Shown here: positions 25,482-35,896 of the stretch, one piece after another
How the letters are laid out: every line of letters starts with the position of its first letter
Numbering within the stretch: the stretch's first letter is position 1
DNA from: Bacteroidales bacterium
GTDB lineage: Bacteria; Bacteroidota; Bacteroidia; Bacteroidales; UBA932
Direction: 5' to 3'
DNA: 52,429 nucleotides
NCBI GenBank assembly: GCA_024693285.1
Contig: JAILLE010000028.1
Coordinates: 1-52,429, forward strand
Notes under the pieces: model-generated
Told to the model about the DNA's origin: nothing
Seen by the model: only the letters and a program-made list of their open reading frames with translations
Databases searched by the model: none
Made by a program: the position numbers and the translations under genes

Positions 25482-28400
25482 ATGAGACACCTGTTTACTA
25501 GTATTGCCATGGGGCTTGCCTGCCTTGGTTTGTGGGCGCAACCAGTGGGCATCGTTCCCGATTCCAAGATACTTGCGGCTCCGTTCAGCCCTGCTGACGA
25601 AGCCGCTTTCATGCGACCCGGCAAGGTCTTTTATCCAGAGACCTGGTTCCATTTCATCGGCGGGAACATTTCCCGTGAAGGCATTGACGCTGACATGCAG
25701 GCCATTGCCGATGCGGGAATCTCCGGAGTCCAGTGGTTTCACGGCTCTGGCGGGATGTGGCCCGGAACAACCCGCCATCTGACCCAGTTGACTCCTGAAT
25801 GGGAAGATATGGTCAGTTATGTGGGCAGAAAAGCTGACAGCCTCGGGCTCCGGCTTACCATCCAGACATGCCCTGGCTGGTCCATGGCTGGTGGCCCTTG
25901 GATCAAGCCGGAGAACGCCATGAGGCAGCTGGTCTGGTCCAGAACAGATATTCCCGTAGGCGGAAAGGCGACTGTCATCCTGAAAGGCCAGCCGTCAGAT
26001 GAGCCCTGGAGAGACTACCATGACATTAAGGTCCTGGCCTTCCCGACCCCTCTCGGGGACACAGGGGAAGCCTTAGCTCCGGAGCCGACAAGCGGCCCCG
26101 AGGAATGGAAAGAGCTTTTCAAGGGCCTGAATACCAAAGACATACAACTCCAACCAGGAACGACCACCACGGTTGCTTTTACCCTGCCGAAAGGTGAGGT
26201 GATCCGCACCCTGGAACTTCCTCCGGTGGGAGCGTTCTCCCATAATTTCTGCTACGATCCGGGAATACATGTCAAGTTGACCGCAACCAAAGATGGAGAA
26301 GAGAAAACCCTTGTTGACGCTGACCTGCCGATGAGCAACTGGCAGGACGGCGGTGTGAACAACATGGTGCTCGCTTGCAATGAGGTGGAAGGCGCTGAAA
26401 GTTACACCTTTACGCTGACCAACGCCCACCCCGCGTCAGTGCGTTTCGTCCGCTTCTGGTCAGCTGCGAGGAAGAACAGCTGGAGAGGTGAGGCCGGATG
26501 GACCCTGATCGCCAAGGAACCCTTCCAACAGCACACAGAGCAGAATCCGCTGGCCTTCGTCAAAACAAAAGACATTATCGACATAACCGGCAAGATGAAG
26601 CCGGACGGAACCCTTGATTGGACCGCTCCCGCTGGAGACTGCCCACAAGGCACTTGGACAGTCTTGAGGTTCGGCCATGTCAATTTCGGAAAGCGCAATG
26701 CGCCCGCTACTCCTGAAGCCACTGGCTGGGAGTGCAGCAAGTTCGATCCCAAAGGAGCCGAAATCCAGTTCGCGAATTACGTCGGAATGCTTCAGGATGG
26801 TCCCTTGGGCGGAAAAGCCAAAGGAATGTTGATGGACAGCTGGGAGTGCAACACCCAGACCTGGACAGACACGATGGAGAAGGATTTCAAGGATGCCGCC
26901 GGCTACGACCTTGCGGTCAGGCTTCCCGCCCTTATGGGATATGTGCTTGACAGCCAGGAGGAGACGAGTCGGTTCCTGATCGACTGGAGGCGGACGGCCA
27001 ACGGCCTATATGTCGAGAATTTCTTCAGGAAAATGACAGAACTGGCCCACGGGAAAGGCCTCGAGGTCCAGTACGAGACCGCCGGAAGCGATGTCGTGAC
27101 CATGGATCCGATAGAGTACTTCAAATACGCCGATGTTCCGATGTGCGAATTCTGGCAGCCTTTCACCGAGGGCTATGTCGGCGACCTGGACTTCAAACCC
27201 ATTGAACCCACCGAGTCAGCCGCCCACCTCTACGGCAAGCCCAGAGTGGCTTCTGAGAGTTTCACCAGTTTCTCCCTTACTTGGGACGAGCACTGGCAGA
27301 TGCTCAAGGAGGTGGCCAACTTCAACATGGCCGCAGGCGTGACCCACAACGTGTTCCACACCTACACCCACAACCCCCAGGTTGGTTTCCTGCCCCCTGG
27401 AACCACATTCGGTGGAGCGATAGGCACCCCTTTCCTTAGAGGACAGACTTGGTGGAAATATATGGACCATTTCACCACATACCTCGCCCGCACAAGCTAT
27501 CTCCTCGAGAGAGGCCGCCCTGTCCAAGACGTTCTCTGGTACCTCGGCGATGAGGTGGGCCACAAGCCATCGCAATACACAGGGAGCGGCAAGCGACAGA
27601 GCGGTGACATCCGTTTCCCCGACGGTTTCAAATATGACTATTGCAACCCGGACGCTCTCTTGAACCGCATCTCAGTCAAAAACGGCAAGCTTGTAACCCC
27701 GGAAGGCATTGAATATAAAGTCCTTTGGATTCCGGAGAACGAAAGGATGCTTCCCGGGACCATCGAGAAAATCAAAGAATTGGTGAATAATGGAGCGAAA
27801 GTCATCGCCAAAGCACCCGTAGCTCCCGCCACCCTCAATGAGGATGAAATCAAACGCTTCGACCAAGCGGTGAAGTCCCTTTGGGGAGATATTCCGGAAG
27901 GCAAGATTTCCAAAGTCGGTAAGGGAAAACTTGCCGTGGGAATCGAGCTGTCCGACGCTATAAAGGCCTTTGGCCTGAAGCCCCACATCCAGGATGGCGG
28001 AGCCGAGATCATCTGGTCCGAGAGAGAGGTTGATGGAGCCAAATGGTACTATATCGCCGCCCCTGTCGGAGAGGGTTTCAATGGAACCATAAAGCTTGAA
28101 GGCAAAGGCAAAGCCGAATGGTGGGACCCTGTGAGCGGCACAGTCAAGTCATTGAAAGCCAAGGGTTGGGGTCGCATGAAGAAAGTCAACCTCGACCTTG
28201 CCAATGCCGAGAGTGGCTTTGTCGTGTTCAGAAGCGGAGCCTCCTCGCCAACCACAAAGGAAAAGGCTTTCACCCCCAAACCCAATGCCGGTCAGATCGC
28301 CATTGAAGGATGGACGGTCAAGTTCCCGGAAGGCTGGGGAACCCCGACTGAGCCGCTCGCCATCAATGAACTGAAGCCTTGGAAAGACCTTCCGCTTGGA

Positions 28401-28763
28401 GAGGAAGGCAAGGCGTTCTCCGGAACCGCGACCTATGAGGCCAGCTTTACTATCGACAAGAGTCAACTCGGAAAAGATCTTGTCCTGGATCTCGGCAAGG
28501 TCGATTTCATCGCCGACGTCAAGGTCAACGGCAAGAGCGCCGGAGTCCTTTGGACAGAGCCATATTCATTGAATATCAATGACTTCATCCAGGAAGGCGA
28601 GAACACTCTGACAGTCGATGTGACCGGCACATGGTACAACCGCCTGGCCTACGACGCCTCCCAGCCCGAGGCTCAAAGGAAGACTTGGACCATAGCAGGC
28701 CCCGCCGCGGGAAGCCAACTTCACGACTCCGGCCTGCTCGGCCCGGTCTTTATAGAGTATTAA
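25482..28763 (+). CDS. GH106-like glycoside hydrolase (alpha-L-rhamnosidase family)
   Basis: The 1093-residue secreted enzyme has a signal peptide ending LGLWAQ (about residue 19). The N-terminal segment ETWFHFIGGNISREGIDADMQAIADAGI matches the start of the GH106 catalytic barrel in length and pattern (shown here only as a motif at about residues 53-80). The C-terminal 180 residues form a GH2-like jelly-roll with TATYEASFTI and VKVNGKSAGVLWTEPY. GH106 enzymes remove alpha-L-rhamnose from pectic side chains and other glycans. The exact specificity cannot be read from sequence. The GH51 gene follows after 4 bases. Confidence 0.8.
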   Translation: MRHLFTSIAMGLACLGLWAQPVGIVPDSKILAAPFSPADEAAFMRPGKVFYPETWFHFIGGNISREGIDADMQAIADAGISGVQWFHGSGGMWPGTTRHLTQLTPEWEDMVSYVGRKADSLGLRLTIQTCPGWSMAGGPWIKPENAMRQLVWSRTDIPVGGKATVILKGQPSDEPWRDYHDIKVLAFPTPLGDTGEALAPEPTSGPEEWKELFKGLNTKDIQLQPGTTTTVAFTLPKGEVIRTLELPPVGAFSHNFCYDPGIHVKLTATKDGEEKTLVDADLPMSNWQDGGVNNMVLACNEVEGAESYTFTLTNAHPASVRFVRFWSAARKNSWRGEAGWTLIAKEPFQQHTEQNPLAFVKTKDIIDITGKMKPDGTLDWTAPAGDCPQGTWTVLRFGHVNFGKRNAPATPEATGWECSKFDPKGAEIQFANYVGMLQDGPLGGKAKGMLMDSWECNTQTWTDTMEKDFKDAAGYDLAVRLPALMGYVLDSQEETSRFLIDWRRTANGLYVENFFRKMTELAHGKGLEVQYETAGSDVVTMDPIEYFKYADVPMCEFWQPFTEGYVGDLDFKPIEPTESAAHLYGKPRVASESFTSFSLTWDEHWQMLKEVANFNMAAGVTHNVFHTYTHNPQVGFLPPGTTFGGAIGTPFLRGQTWWKYMDHFTTYLARTSYLLERGRPVQDVLWYLGDEVGHKPSQYTGSGKRQSGDIRFPDGFKYDYCNPDALLNRISVKNGKLVTPEGIEYKVLWIPENERMLPGTIEKIKELVNNGAKVIAKAPVAPATLNEDEIKRFDQAVKSLWGDIPEGKISKVGKGKLAVGIELSDAIKAFGLKPHIQDGGAEIIWSEREVDGAKWYYIAAPVGEGFNGTIKLEGKGKAEWWDPVSGTVKSLKAKGWGRMKKVNLDLANAESGFVVFRSGASSPTTKEKAFTPKPNAGQIAIEGWTVKFPEGWGTPTEPLAINELKPWKDLPLGEEGKAFSGTATYEASFTIDKSQLGKDLVLDLGKVDFIADVKVNGKSAGVLWTEPYSLNINDFIQEGENTLTVDVTGTWYNRLAYDASQPEAQRKTWTIAGPAAGSQLHDSGLLGPVFIEY

Positions 28764-28767
28764 TGCT

Positions 28768-30297
28768 ATGATAATAAGACATTTAGTTCTTTCGTTGGCG
28801 GCAGGCTTATTAATCTCATCCGCTTGCCTATTCGGTCAGAACTCATTCACCATCAAGCAGGATGCGGAAATCATGGAATATAACCCCATGATATTCGGGG
28901 CATTCCTTGAGCATTTCGATAACCAGGTGTACGGAGGCGTGTTCAGTCCAGGCAGTCCACTATCCGATGAGGATGGTTTCCGCAAGGATGTGATCGAAGC
29001 TATCAAGGAACTGAAAGTCCCCATTGTACGTTGGCCTGGCGGCTGTTTCGTCTCAGCCTACCACTGGAAAGACGCCGTAGGCCCGGATCGGCAAAGCGTT
29101 TGGGACAAGGCCTGGCAGGTCGAGGACCCGAACACCTTCGGTACAGACGAGTTTGTCAAATGGTGCCGGAAAGTCGGTTGCGAGCCTTTCATCTGCACCA
29201 ACGCCGGGACAGGCACAATGGAGGAGATGAGCGACTGGGTGGAATATTGCAACCAGACGGTCGGCAAATTCGCCCGCCAGAGGGCAGCCAACGGCCATCC
29301 GGAGCCCTTCAACGTCAAATACTGGAGTATCGGAAACGAGAACTGGGGAATGCACGAGCTTGGAGAGAAAAGCTCCGCCGAGTGGGGGCCGCTTGTGACC
29401 GAGAGCGCCAAACTGATGCTCAGCGCCGACAAGAACATCAAGCTGTTCGCCGCGGCTCTTCCAAGCCATGATTGGACATATCCCCTTTTGAAAAAAGCCG
29501 GCTACCTGCTAGACTATGTCTCGATCCACGGCTACTGGGTGTGGCATGACCCGAGTAAGACTTTCCTTGATTGCATGATGTCAACCGATGACCCGGAAGG
29601 CAGCATCAGCACAACAATAGACATTTTGAAAGAAGCGGGCTTCGACGGCAAAATAAAGATCGCCTTCGATGAATGGAACCTTAGAGGATGGTACCATCCC
29701 GGAATCGGTGACCTGAAAAGAGGTTATGACTATGTCGCCCGTCGGGAGAATGACATCGCCTCGACCTACACGATGGCAGATGCGGTTTTCTCTGCCTGCT
29801 TCCTCAACACTTGCCTGCGTCATTCCGATGTTGTGGACATAGCCTGTATCTCCCCTATCACCAACACCAGGGGACCGATATTCGTTCATCCTGAAGGCAT
29901 AGTCCGCAGGACAACGTTCTATACGATGAAGATGTACGCCAACGATCTGCTGCCTTACGTGGTTCCGGTGGACGCCAAGGTCGGAACCATCTCACTCCAA
30001 GACGATTCCACAAAGGTTTTGGATATGATCCTGACCACGGACAAGACCGGAAAGAAATATGTCTGCGCCGTAGCCAACAAGGATCCGGAGAAGGACATCG
30101 CGCTCAGCATTGATTTCAAGGGGATGGGTATCAAGGCTCCGAAGAAGGTCAGCTCCAAAGTACTCTCAGGCCGCTCCGCCGACGATTTCAACGACATTGG
30201 TGACGAGCATGTCCAGCCATTCGGCGCCACCCTTCCCGTAAAGGATGGAACCGTCTCGATACCAGCCCATTCCGTCACCTTCTTGTTTATCGAGTAA
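28768..30297 (+). CDS. GH51 alpha-L-arabinofuranosidase
   Basis: The 509-residue enzyme removes alpha-linked arabinofuranose from arabinan, arabinoxylan or arabinogalactan. It has a signal peptide with a possible lipobox (SSAC, near residue 20). The acid/base Glu191 lies in SIGNENWG and the nucleophile Glu302 in AFDEWNL. The N-terminal sequence NPMIFGAFLEHFDNQVYGG and RWPGGCF are typical of GH51. A C-terminal beta-domain completes the usual length. The gene sits between the GH106-like and GH2-like genes with gaps of 4 and 1 bases. Confidence 0.93.
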   Translation: MIIRHLVLSLAAGLLISSACLFGQNSFTIKQDAEIMEYNPMIFGAFLEHFDNQVYGGVFSPGSPLSDEDGFRKDVIEAIKELKVPIVRWPGGCFVSAYHWKDAVGPDRQSVWDKAWQVEDPNTFGTDEFVKWCRKVGCEPFICTNAGTGTMEEMSDWVEYCNQTVGKFARQRAANGHPEPFNVKYWSIGNENWGMHELGEKSSAEWGPLVTESAKLMLSADKNIKLFAAALPSHDWTYPLLKKAGYLLDYVSIHGYWVWHDPSKTFLDCMMSTDDPEGSISTTIDILKEAGFDGKIKIAFDEWNLRGWYHPGIGDLKRGYDYVARRENDIASTYTMADAVFSACFLNTCLRHSDVVDIACISPITNTRGPIFVHPEGIVRRTTFYTMKMYANDLLPYVVPVDAKVGTISLQDDSTKVLDMILTTDKTGKKYVCAVANKDPEKDIALSIDFKGMGIKAPKKVSSKVLSGRSADDFNDIGDEHVQPFGATLPVKDGTVSIPAHSVTFLFIE

Positions 30298-30298
30298 T

Positions 30299-32782
30299 AT
30301 GAGAAAGCTGGTCCCTTATCTGATCATCGCGTCAGCCATATTGATATCCTCATGCCAAAGGAATATAGATTTGGCTGGTTCCTGGGAATTCGCCCTTGAT
30401 CCCGAAGGTGTCTTGAGTGCCGGGGCCAAATTTGAGGACAGTATTCGTCTTCCCGGCACCACCGATCTTGCCGGGAAGGGTGATGAGCCTTCGGAAACAG
30501 TTGTGACCGTGAGGCTTAGCCGACGCCACTCGTACGTCGGGAAAGCTTGGTACCGCAAAAGGATCACGATCCCTGCCGCATGGTCACGGAAAGATGTGAT
30601 CCTGTTCCTGGAGCGCACCAAAGCCACCACTTTGTTCCTGGACGGAAAAGAGATCGGCTCGGAGAATAACATTTCCACTCTCCAGGAATACAATCTAGGG
30701 CATCTGAAGCCTGGCTTCCACACGATTGAGATCATGGTGGACAATTCCGGAGGTGTTCCTGATGGGGTCATCCGGAGTTCCCACATGTATTCCGAGGACA
30801 CCCAGACAAATTGGAACGGAATTATCGGGAAGATTGAGTTGAGTGTGTCTGGACGGACGAATAAGCTGACAAAAGCGGGAAAGACGATGCCGCGGTTGGA
30901 GATTACCGACGGGCAGTTCACCGCTGGAGGTCATAAGGTATTCCTCAGAGGAAAACACGACGCTTGCGTCTTCCCCCTGACAGGACATACCCCAATGGAC
31001 AAGGAGGCATGGTCCGAATATCTGGGCAAATGCGCCGCTTATGGTATCAACCATGTGCGATTCCACTCCTGGTGCCCCCCTGAGGCCGCTTTCGTAGCCG
31101 CTGATGACCTGGAAATATATCTCCAGCCAGAGCTTCCCTTCTGGGGCACCCTGGAGGGTGACGAACTGCTCGGATATCTAAAGAAAGAAGGCCTCAACAT
31201 CGTGAGGACCTACGGCCACCATCCCTCATTCGCCCTTTTCTCCCTCGGGAACGAGCTCTGGGGAGAGCCGGAGGTGATGAGAGACCTTGTGGATGCCTTC
31301 AGGGCAGAAGCTCCGCATATTCTTTACACCAACGGGACCAACGCCTATCTTGGCATGAAGGGTTATGTCGAGGGGATGGACTTCCAGGCCACGGTCAGGA
31401 CCGGATGGGAGCCTTATGAGGCTTTCGACAATCAGGTTCGATCCTCGTTCGCCTTCTGCGACGCTCTTGACGGAGGCATACTCAACCATTTCCACCCAGG
31501 CACTCTCCGAAACTTCGCCGGAGCTCTCAAACTGTCGCCGGTGCCTGTCATTTCCCATGAGACCGGCCAGTTCCAGACCTATCCGGACTATTCGGAAATA
31601 GATAAATACACCGGACCGCTCGTCCCTCTCAATTTGATGGAATTCCAACGCCGCCTGAACGAGGCGGGTCTGGGAGATCAAGCTAAGGATTTCCACTTGG
31701 CTTCCGGCGAATGGGCTGCGAGGCTATACAAGGCCGACATTGAGATGTGCCTCAGGACTCCAGGCCTGGGAGGATTCCAACTTCTTGACATCCAGGACTA
31801 TCCGGGACAAGGTTCAGCTTATGTCGGGATCCTGGACGCTTTTATGGACAGCAAGGGCACTGTGGAAAGAAAGGACTGGTTGGGATGGTGCGACGAGATT
31901 GTCCCGCTGGCCGAGTTCGAGAAGTATTGCTGGAGCACAAAAGAGACTTTCAAGGCCGCGATAAAGATCGCTGATTTCAGCGGCGGAAAGGGCATATCCT
32001 CAGTGACATGGTCCCTTTATCTCGGCGACGATGCCACAGGCGCCTCTGGACAACTCACCGCCCCATCCGGTGAAGGTCTATCCGGCTTAGGAGATATCGA
32101 GGTTGATTTGTCGGGCGTGAAAAGGCCAGTGGAAGGACTCCTTGCCGTCAACGCGAAGAGCGGGGATGGAAAGGAGCATATGAATAGCTGGCCGATCTGG
32201 GTATATCCCGACAAGGACGCTACCGACAATAAAGACATCCTCGTCACCCGGGCACTTGACAAGAAAGCTCTACAGACTCTCGAAGAGGGAGGGAAAGTGC
32301 TGTATATGCCCAAAGACACCGCCGGAACAGTGGGTGGTCTTTTCCAGACTGACTACTGGAACTATCAGATGTTCAAGAGGATATGCGAGAATAACGGGAA
32401 ACCGGTCTCACCCGGGACACTCGGAATCCTGACCGATCCGGGACATCCCCTCTTCAAGGAGTTCCCGACCGCCAGACACACCGACTGGCAGTGGTTTCCG
32501 GTCGTCAAGGCCTCCAGGCCTGTTATTCTTGACTCCTTCCCGGAGTTGAAACCGATAGTTCAGGTGATCGACAATGTGGAGCGTAACCACAAGTTAGGGC
32601 TCGTTTTCGAAGCCAACGTCGGCAAGGGGAAACTTTTGGTGTGCGCCTCCGATCTGGGCTCGGTCATGGAATATCCGGAATGCCGGGCTTTCCGCTCCGC
32701 TCTTCTGGATTACATGCTCTCCCAGGATTTCGCCCCGAAAACTTCAATCATAGAATCCGATTTGATCTCAATAGTTAAATAA
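30299..32782 (+). CDS. GH2-like glycoside hydrolase, lipoprotein
   Basis: The 827-residue protein starts with a lipoprotein signal (LISSC, Cys19). The N-terminal sugar-binding domain (DLAGSWEFALDPEG, then RRHSYVGKAWYRKRITIP) is GH2-like. The barrel keeps a typical acid/base Glu319 in LGNELWG and a candidate nucleophile Glu421 in SHETGQF. A C-terminal beta-sandwich region follows. I chose ATG 30299, 1 base after the GH51 stop, since an upstream in-frame ATG overlaps GH51 and would spoil the signal. The sugar specificity is unknown. Confidence 0.82.
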   Translation: MRKLVPYLIIASAILISSCQRNIDLAGSWEFALDPEGVLSAGAKFEDSIRLPGTTDLAGKGDEPSETVVTVRLSRRHSYVGKAWYRKRITIPAAWSRKDVILFLERTKATTLFLDGKEIGSENNISTLQEYNLGHLKPGFHTIEIMVDNSGGVPDGVIRSSHMYSEDTQTNWNGIIGKIELSVSGRTNKLTKAGKTMPRLEITDGQFTAGGHKVFLRGKHDACVFPLTGHTPMDKEAWSEYLGKCAAYGINHVRFHSWCPPEAAFVAADDLEIYLQPELPFWGTLEGDELLGYLKKEGLNIVRTYGHHPSFALFSLGNELWGEPEVMRDLVDAFRAEAPHILYTNGTNAYLGMKGYVEGMDFQATVRTGWEPYEAFDNQVRSSFAFCDALDGGILNHFHPGTLRNFAGALKLSPVPVISHETGQFQTYPDYSEIDKYTGPLVPLNLMEFQRRLNEAGLGDQAKDFHLASGEWAARLYKADIEMCLRTPGLGGFQLLDIQDYPGQGSAYVGILDAFMDSKGTVERKDWLGWCDEIVPLAEFEKYCWSTKETFKAAIKIADFSGGKGISSVTWSLYLGDDATGASGQLTAPSGEGLSGLGDIEVDLSGVKRPVEGLLAVNAKSGDGKEHMNSWPIWVYPDKDATDNKDILVTRALDKKALQTLEEGGKVLYMPKDTAGTVGGLFQTDYWNYQMFKRICENNGKPVSPGTLGILTDPGHPLFKEFPTARHTDWQWFPVVKASRPVILDSFPELKPIVQVIDNVERNHKLGLVFEANVGKGKLLVCASDLGSVMEYPECRAFRSALLDYMLSQDFAPKTSIIESDLISIVK

Positions 32783-32801
32783 TAACATTGATCCTGACAG
32801 A

Positions 32802-35800
32802 ATGATTAAGTTTTATTATTCATTATCAATCGCTTTCACAATCTCGATTCTCTGTCTGGCAGGATGCGTGAAAGAAAAAGGGTACCCTGACGGGAATAGC
32901 CGCTACGAGGCGTTCGCCCCTGACGGGATTCCGTTCAAAGTAGCGGATACCCAATGGAAGGTTGACCAGAGAGGTCATCACAGGGCTGTTGTCACTGTTG
33001 GTGAGACCTCAGCCGATGGCGTGGTCGCCCAGCTGCCCTGGAGGCGCCCGGATCTTAGGATAGACACTAAGAGAATAATTGTCACCGACGCCGAAGACAA
33101 CGAGATCAAGGACGTAATGGTCACAGAGATGACTTCGGAAAAAGGCGAGGTGGTCTTCAGGCCCACGGCCGGAGCCGGGACTTATTACATCTATTACCTG
33201 CCTTATAAATGGCGTCCAGGAAGCGGAGACGCTAGATATGGCAAACCTTGGAACGATTATCTTCCACCAGAATACGATACGGACAAGGCCTGGGCCGAAA
33301 AAGTGGCTGGCGGAAATAATGAGCTTCCGAAAGCCACGGTGAAATGCTTCGAGAGCGTTTCGAGGTTCAATTTCTGGAGCCCTATGGGGTTGATTGCCAC
33401 AAAGGAAGAAATGGATGCCGTGAAGTCAGCCGTCGGTAAGGATATGGTTATATTCCCCGAGGACAGGGCCTTCCCTATCCAGCTGACTTGCCAGATTCCC
33501 GCGAGATGGGCGAAGGGTCCGAAAACGGTTTTCAAAGGCCTCGCCTGCAGGAATGAATATTACGCATGGCAGTTAGGTGTTTGGGCGGCGAAGAAGGAAC
33601 TCAAGAATGTCAAAGTCGCTTTCTCAGAGCTCAAGAACGGCAATGCCACGATCGGGACGGATGCCATGACTTGCTTCAACCAGGAGGGAACAAACTGGGA
33701 TGGCAAGCATCTGGATTTCACCATCAACGTGCCCAAAGATAAGGTGCAGGCTCTTTGGTGTGGAGTCCAGATCCCTGAGGACGCCAAGCCTGGAACCTAT
33801 AAGGGACAAGCGGTTATCTCAGCGGAAGGCGTTGAGCCTCAAGTAATACCGATTGAGATTAAAGTCTCTTCAAAGGTTCTGGCGGATAAGGGCGACTCGG
33901 AGACCTGGAGACACGCCAGACTACGCTGGCTCAACTCAACCATAGCGTTGGACAATGAGCCTGTCGCCCCGTTCAAGGAAATGACTGTGGACGGGAATAA
34001 AGTCGAGGCGACCGGCAAAGTCATCGAGGTCGGAGCCAACGGTATGGTCGGAAAAATCGAGATCAATGGTAAGGACGTGTTCGAAAAGCCGCAGCAGCTG
34101 ATTGTATCCACAAAGAACGGTGAAGTCGTCTTCAACGCCGACAACGTGAAGATCACCAAGGACGCGGCCGGTCTCGTCACTTGGAAAGCCTCTTCTGAGC
34201 AGAATGGGATCAAGTTCGATCTCACAGGAAACATGGAGTTTGACGGCCATATGCATTTCGACATCTTTGTCTCTTCGGAAAAAGAAATCGACGTCAAGGA
34301 TGTGAGGCTTGTCTCCGCCTACAGCGCCTACTCTTCCGAGTATCTCCTCGGTATAGGATATGGCGGCGGAAAAGGAGGCGGATACCGTCCTGTCAACTAC
34401 ACCTATAAATGGGATGGTTCCTACGACAGCTACTGGATCGGTGGCGTGAAAGCTGGTCTTCACACTGAGTTCCGAGGCGGAACCTACCACGGACCACTCA
34501 TCTGGGACTATAAGCCGGAACCGACACCCGTCTGGAGCAACAATCATCTCGGGACAGTCACTGTCAGCGGAGCCAAAGGCAAACCTGCCACCGTGGTCGC
34601 CTCCACGGGCAAGAGGACGATCGGCAAGGAGCCTATGAACTATGAGTTCAACTTGCTGATCACCCCCGTCAAGGATCTCAATCCAGCCAAGCACTTCTCG
34701 GAGAGATATTACCACTCCACCCCTTCCGGATTCGACAAGGCGTCAGAGGACGGAGCCAATATCGGTAATATCCACCACGCCACGAATCTGAACCCTTACA
34801 TCAACTATCCTTATATTGTCCGGGACTCCTTGGTCGCCCACATCAAGCATCAGCACGAGAACGGCAGGAAGGTGAAACTGTACTACACCATTCGTGAACT
34901 GACCACCCACTGCGAAGAGGTCTATGCCTTCCACAGCCTGAACCACGAGATATTCTTGGAGGGAGTCGGTTACGGACTGCCTTGGGACTGCGAGCACCTG
35001 ATCGATGACTACAAGCCTGCGTGGTACACAGCCCTCGACAACATCAGGGATGGAGTCCTGATCAAGGAAGGAGACTCAGACGCCGCCCTGGTTCTCACCC
35101 CTAACTCAAGGTTTATCAACTACTTCCTTGAGGGACTGCGCTGGATATTGGTGAACTACGACCTCGACGGAATCTATATGGATGACGTTTCCTTCGACAG
35201 GACCACCGTCAAGAGAATCCGCAAGATCCTGGAGAAGTATCACGATGGCGCGCTGATTGACCTCCACTCCAACACCGGATATTCACAGGGTCCGGCCAAC
35301 CAATACACCGAGTTCTTCCCGTATATGGACAGGCTCTGGTTCGGCGAGAGCTACAGGTACAATGAGATGACTCCGGATCAGTGGCTTGTCACCTTCTCAG
35401 GAATCCCGTTCGGAGTGATGAGCGAGATGCTGCAGGATGGCGGAAACAGGTTCCTGGGAATGGTCTACGGCACAACAGCCAGACACTCTTGGACCGGGAC
35501 CGGGAAAGAGAATGTCAAATCCCCTGTGCCGGTCTGGAAGTTCTGGGATAAGTTCGGGATAACAGAGGCGAAGATGCTTGGCTATTGGGATCCTGATTGC
35601 CCGGTCACCACCTCGGATTTGGATGTCAAGGCCACGGCTTATGTAAAGGACGGCAAGACACTGGTGTCTATTGGCAACTTCTCCGGCAAAGACAAGACCA
35701 TTAGGTTGACAGTCAATTGGAAAGCTATTGGAATAGATCCCGCAAAGGCGAAGATCACCGCACCTGAGATCATGAACTTCCAGGAAGAGACTTCCTTCAA

Positions 35801-35861
35801 GGCCGGTCAACTCATCCCGGTCAAGAGCAAGGAAGGTTGGCTGATTGTCATTGAGAATTAG
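32802..35861 (+). CDS. DUF6067 putative glycoside hydrolase, lipoprotein
   Basis: The 1019-residue protein has a lipoprotein signal (LAGC, Cys22). N-terminal beta-sandwich domains (about 30-370) precede a central region and a TIM-barrel-like C-terminal domain (about 640-960). The segment DGIYMDDVSFDR carries Asp794-Asp795, and GALIDLHSN follows; these are candidates for active-site acids. The overall pattern matches the DUF6067 family of Bacteroidota glycosidase-domain proteins. No substrate is known to me. It begins 20 bases after the GH2-like gene. Confidence 0.75.
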   Translation: MIKFYYSLSIAFTISILCLAGCVKEKGYPDGNSRYEAFAPDGIPFKVADTQWKVDQRGHHRAVVTVGETSADGVVAQLPWRRPDLRIDTKRIIVTDAEDNEIKDVMVTEMTSEKGEVVFRPTAGAGTYYIYYLPYKWRPGSGDARYGKPWNDYLPPEYDTDKAWAEKVAGGNNELPKATVKCFESVSRFNFWSPMGLIATKEEMDAVKSAVGKDMVIFPEDRAFPIQLTCQIPARWAKGPKTVFKGLACRNEYYAWQLGVWAAKKELKNVKVAFSELKNGNATIGTDAMTCFNQEGTNWDGKHLDFTINVPKDKVQALWCGVQIPEDAKPGTYKGQAVISAEGVEPQVIPIEIKVSSKVLADKGDSETWRHARLRWLNSTIALDNEPVAPFKEMTVDGNKVEATGKVIEVGANGMVGKIEINGKDVFEKPQQLIVSTKNGEVVFNADNVKITKDAAGLVTWKASSEQNGIKFDLTGNMEFDGHMHFDIFVSSEKEIDVKDVRLVSAYSAYSSEYLLGIGYGGGKGGGYRPVNYTYKWDGSYDSYWIGGVKAGLHTEFRGGTYHGPLIWDYKPEPTPVWSNNHLGTVTVSGAKGKPATVVASTGKRTIGKEPMNYEFNLLITPVKDLNPAKHFSERYYHSTPSGFDKASEDGANIGNIHHATNLNPYINYPYIVRDSLVAHIKHQHENGRKVKLYYTIRELTTHCEEVYAFHSLNHEIFLEGVGYGLPWDCEHLIDDYKPAWYTALDNIRDGVLIKEGDSDAALVLTPNSRFINYFLEGLRWILVNYDLDGIYMDDVSFDRTTVKRIRKILEKYHDGALIDLHSNTGYSQGPANQYTEFFPYMDRLWFGESYRYNEMTPDQWLVTFSGIPFGVMSEMLQDGGNRFLGMVYGTTARHSWTGTGKENVKSPVPVWKFWDKFGITEAKMLGYWDPDCPVTTSDLDVKATAYVKDGKTLVSIGNFSGKDKTIRLTVNWKAIGIDPAKAKITAPEIMNFQEETSFKAGQLIPVKSKEGWLIVIEN

Positions 35862-35896
35862 ATGATGTTCGTGTAATTGAGTATAATATTATCACT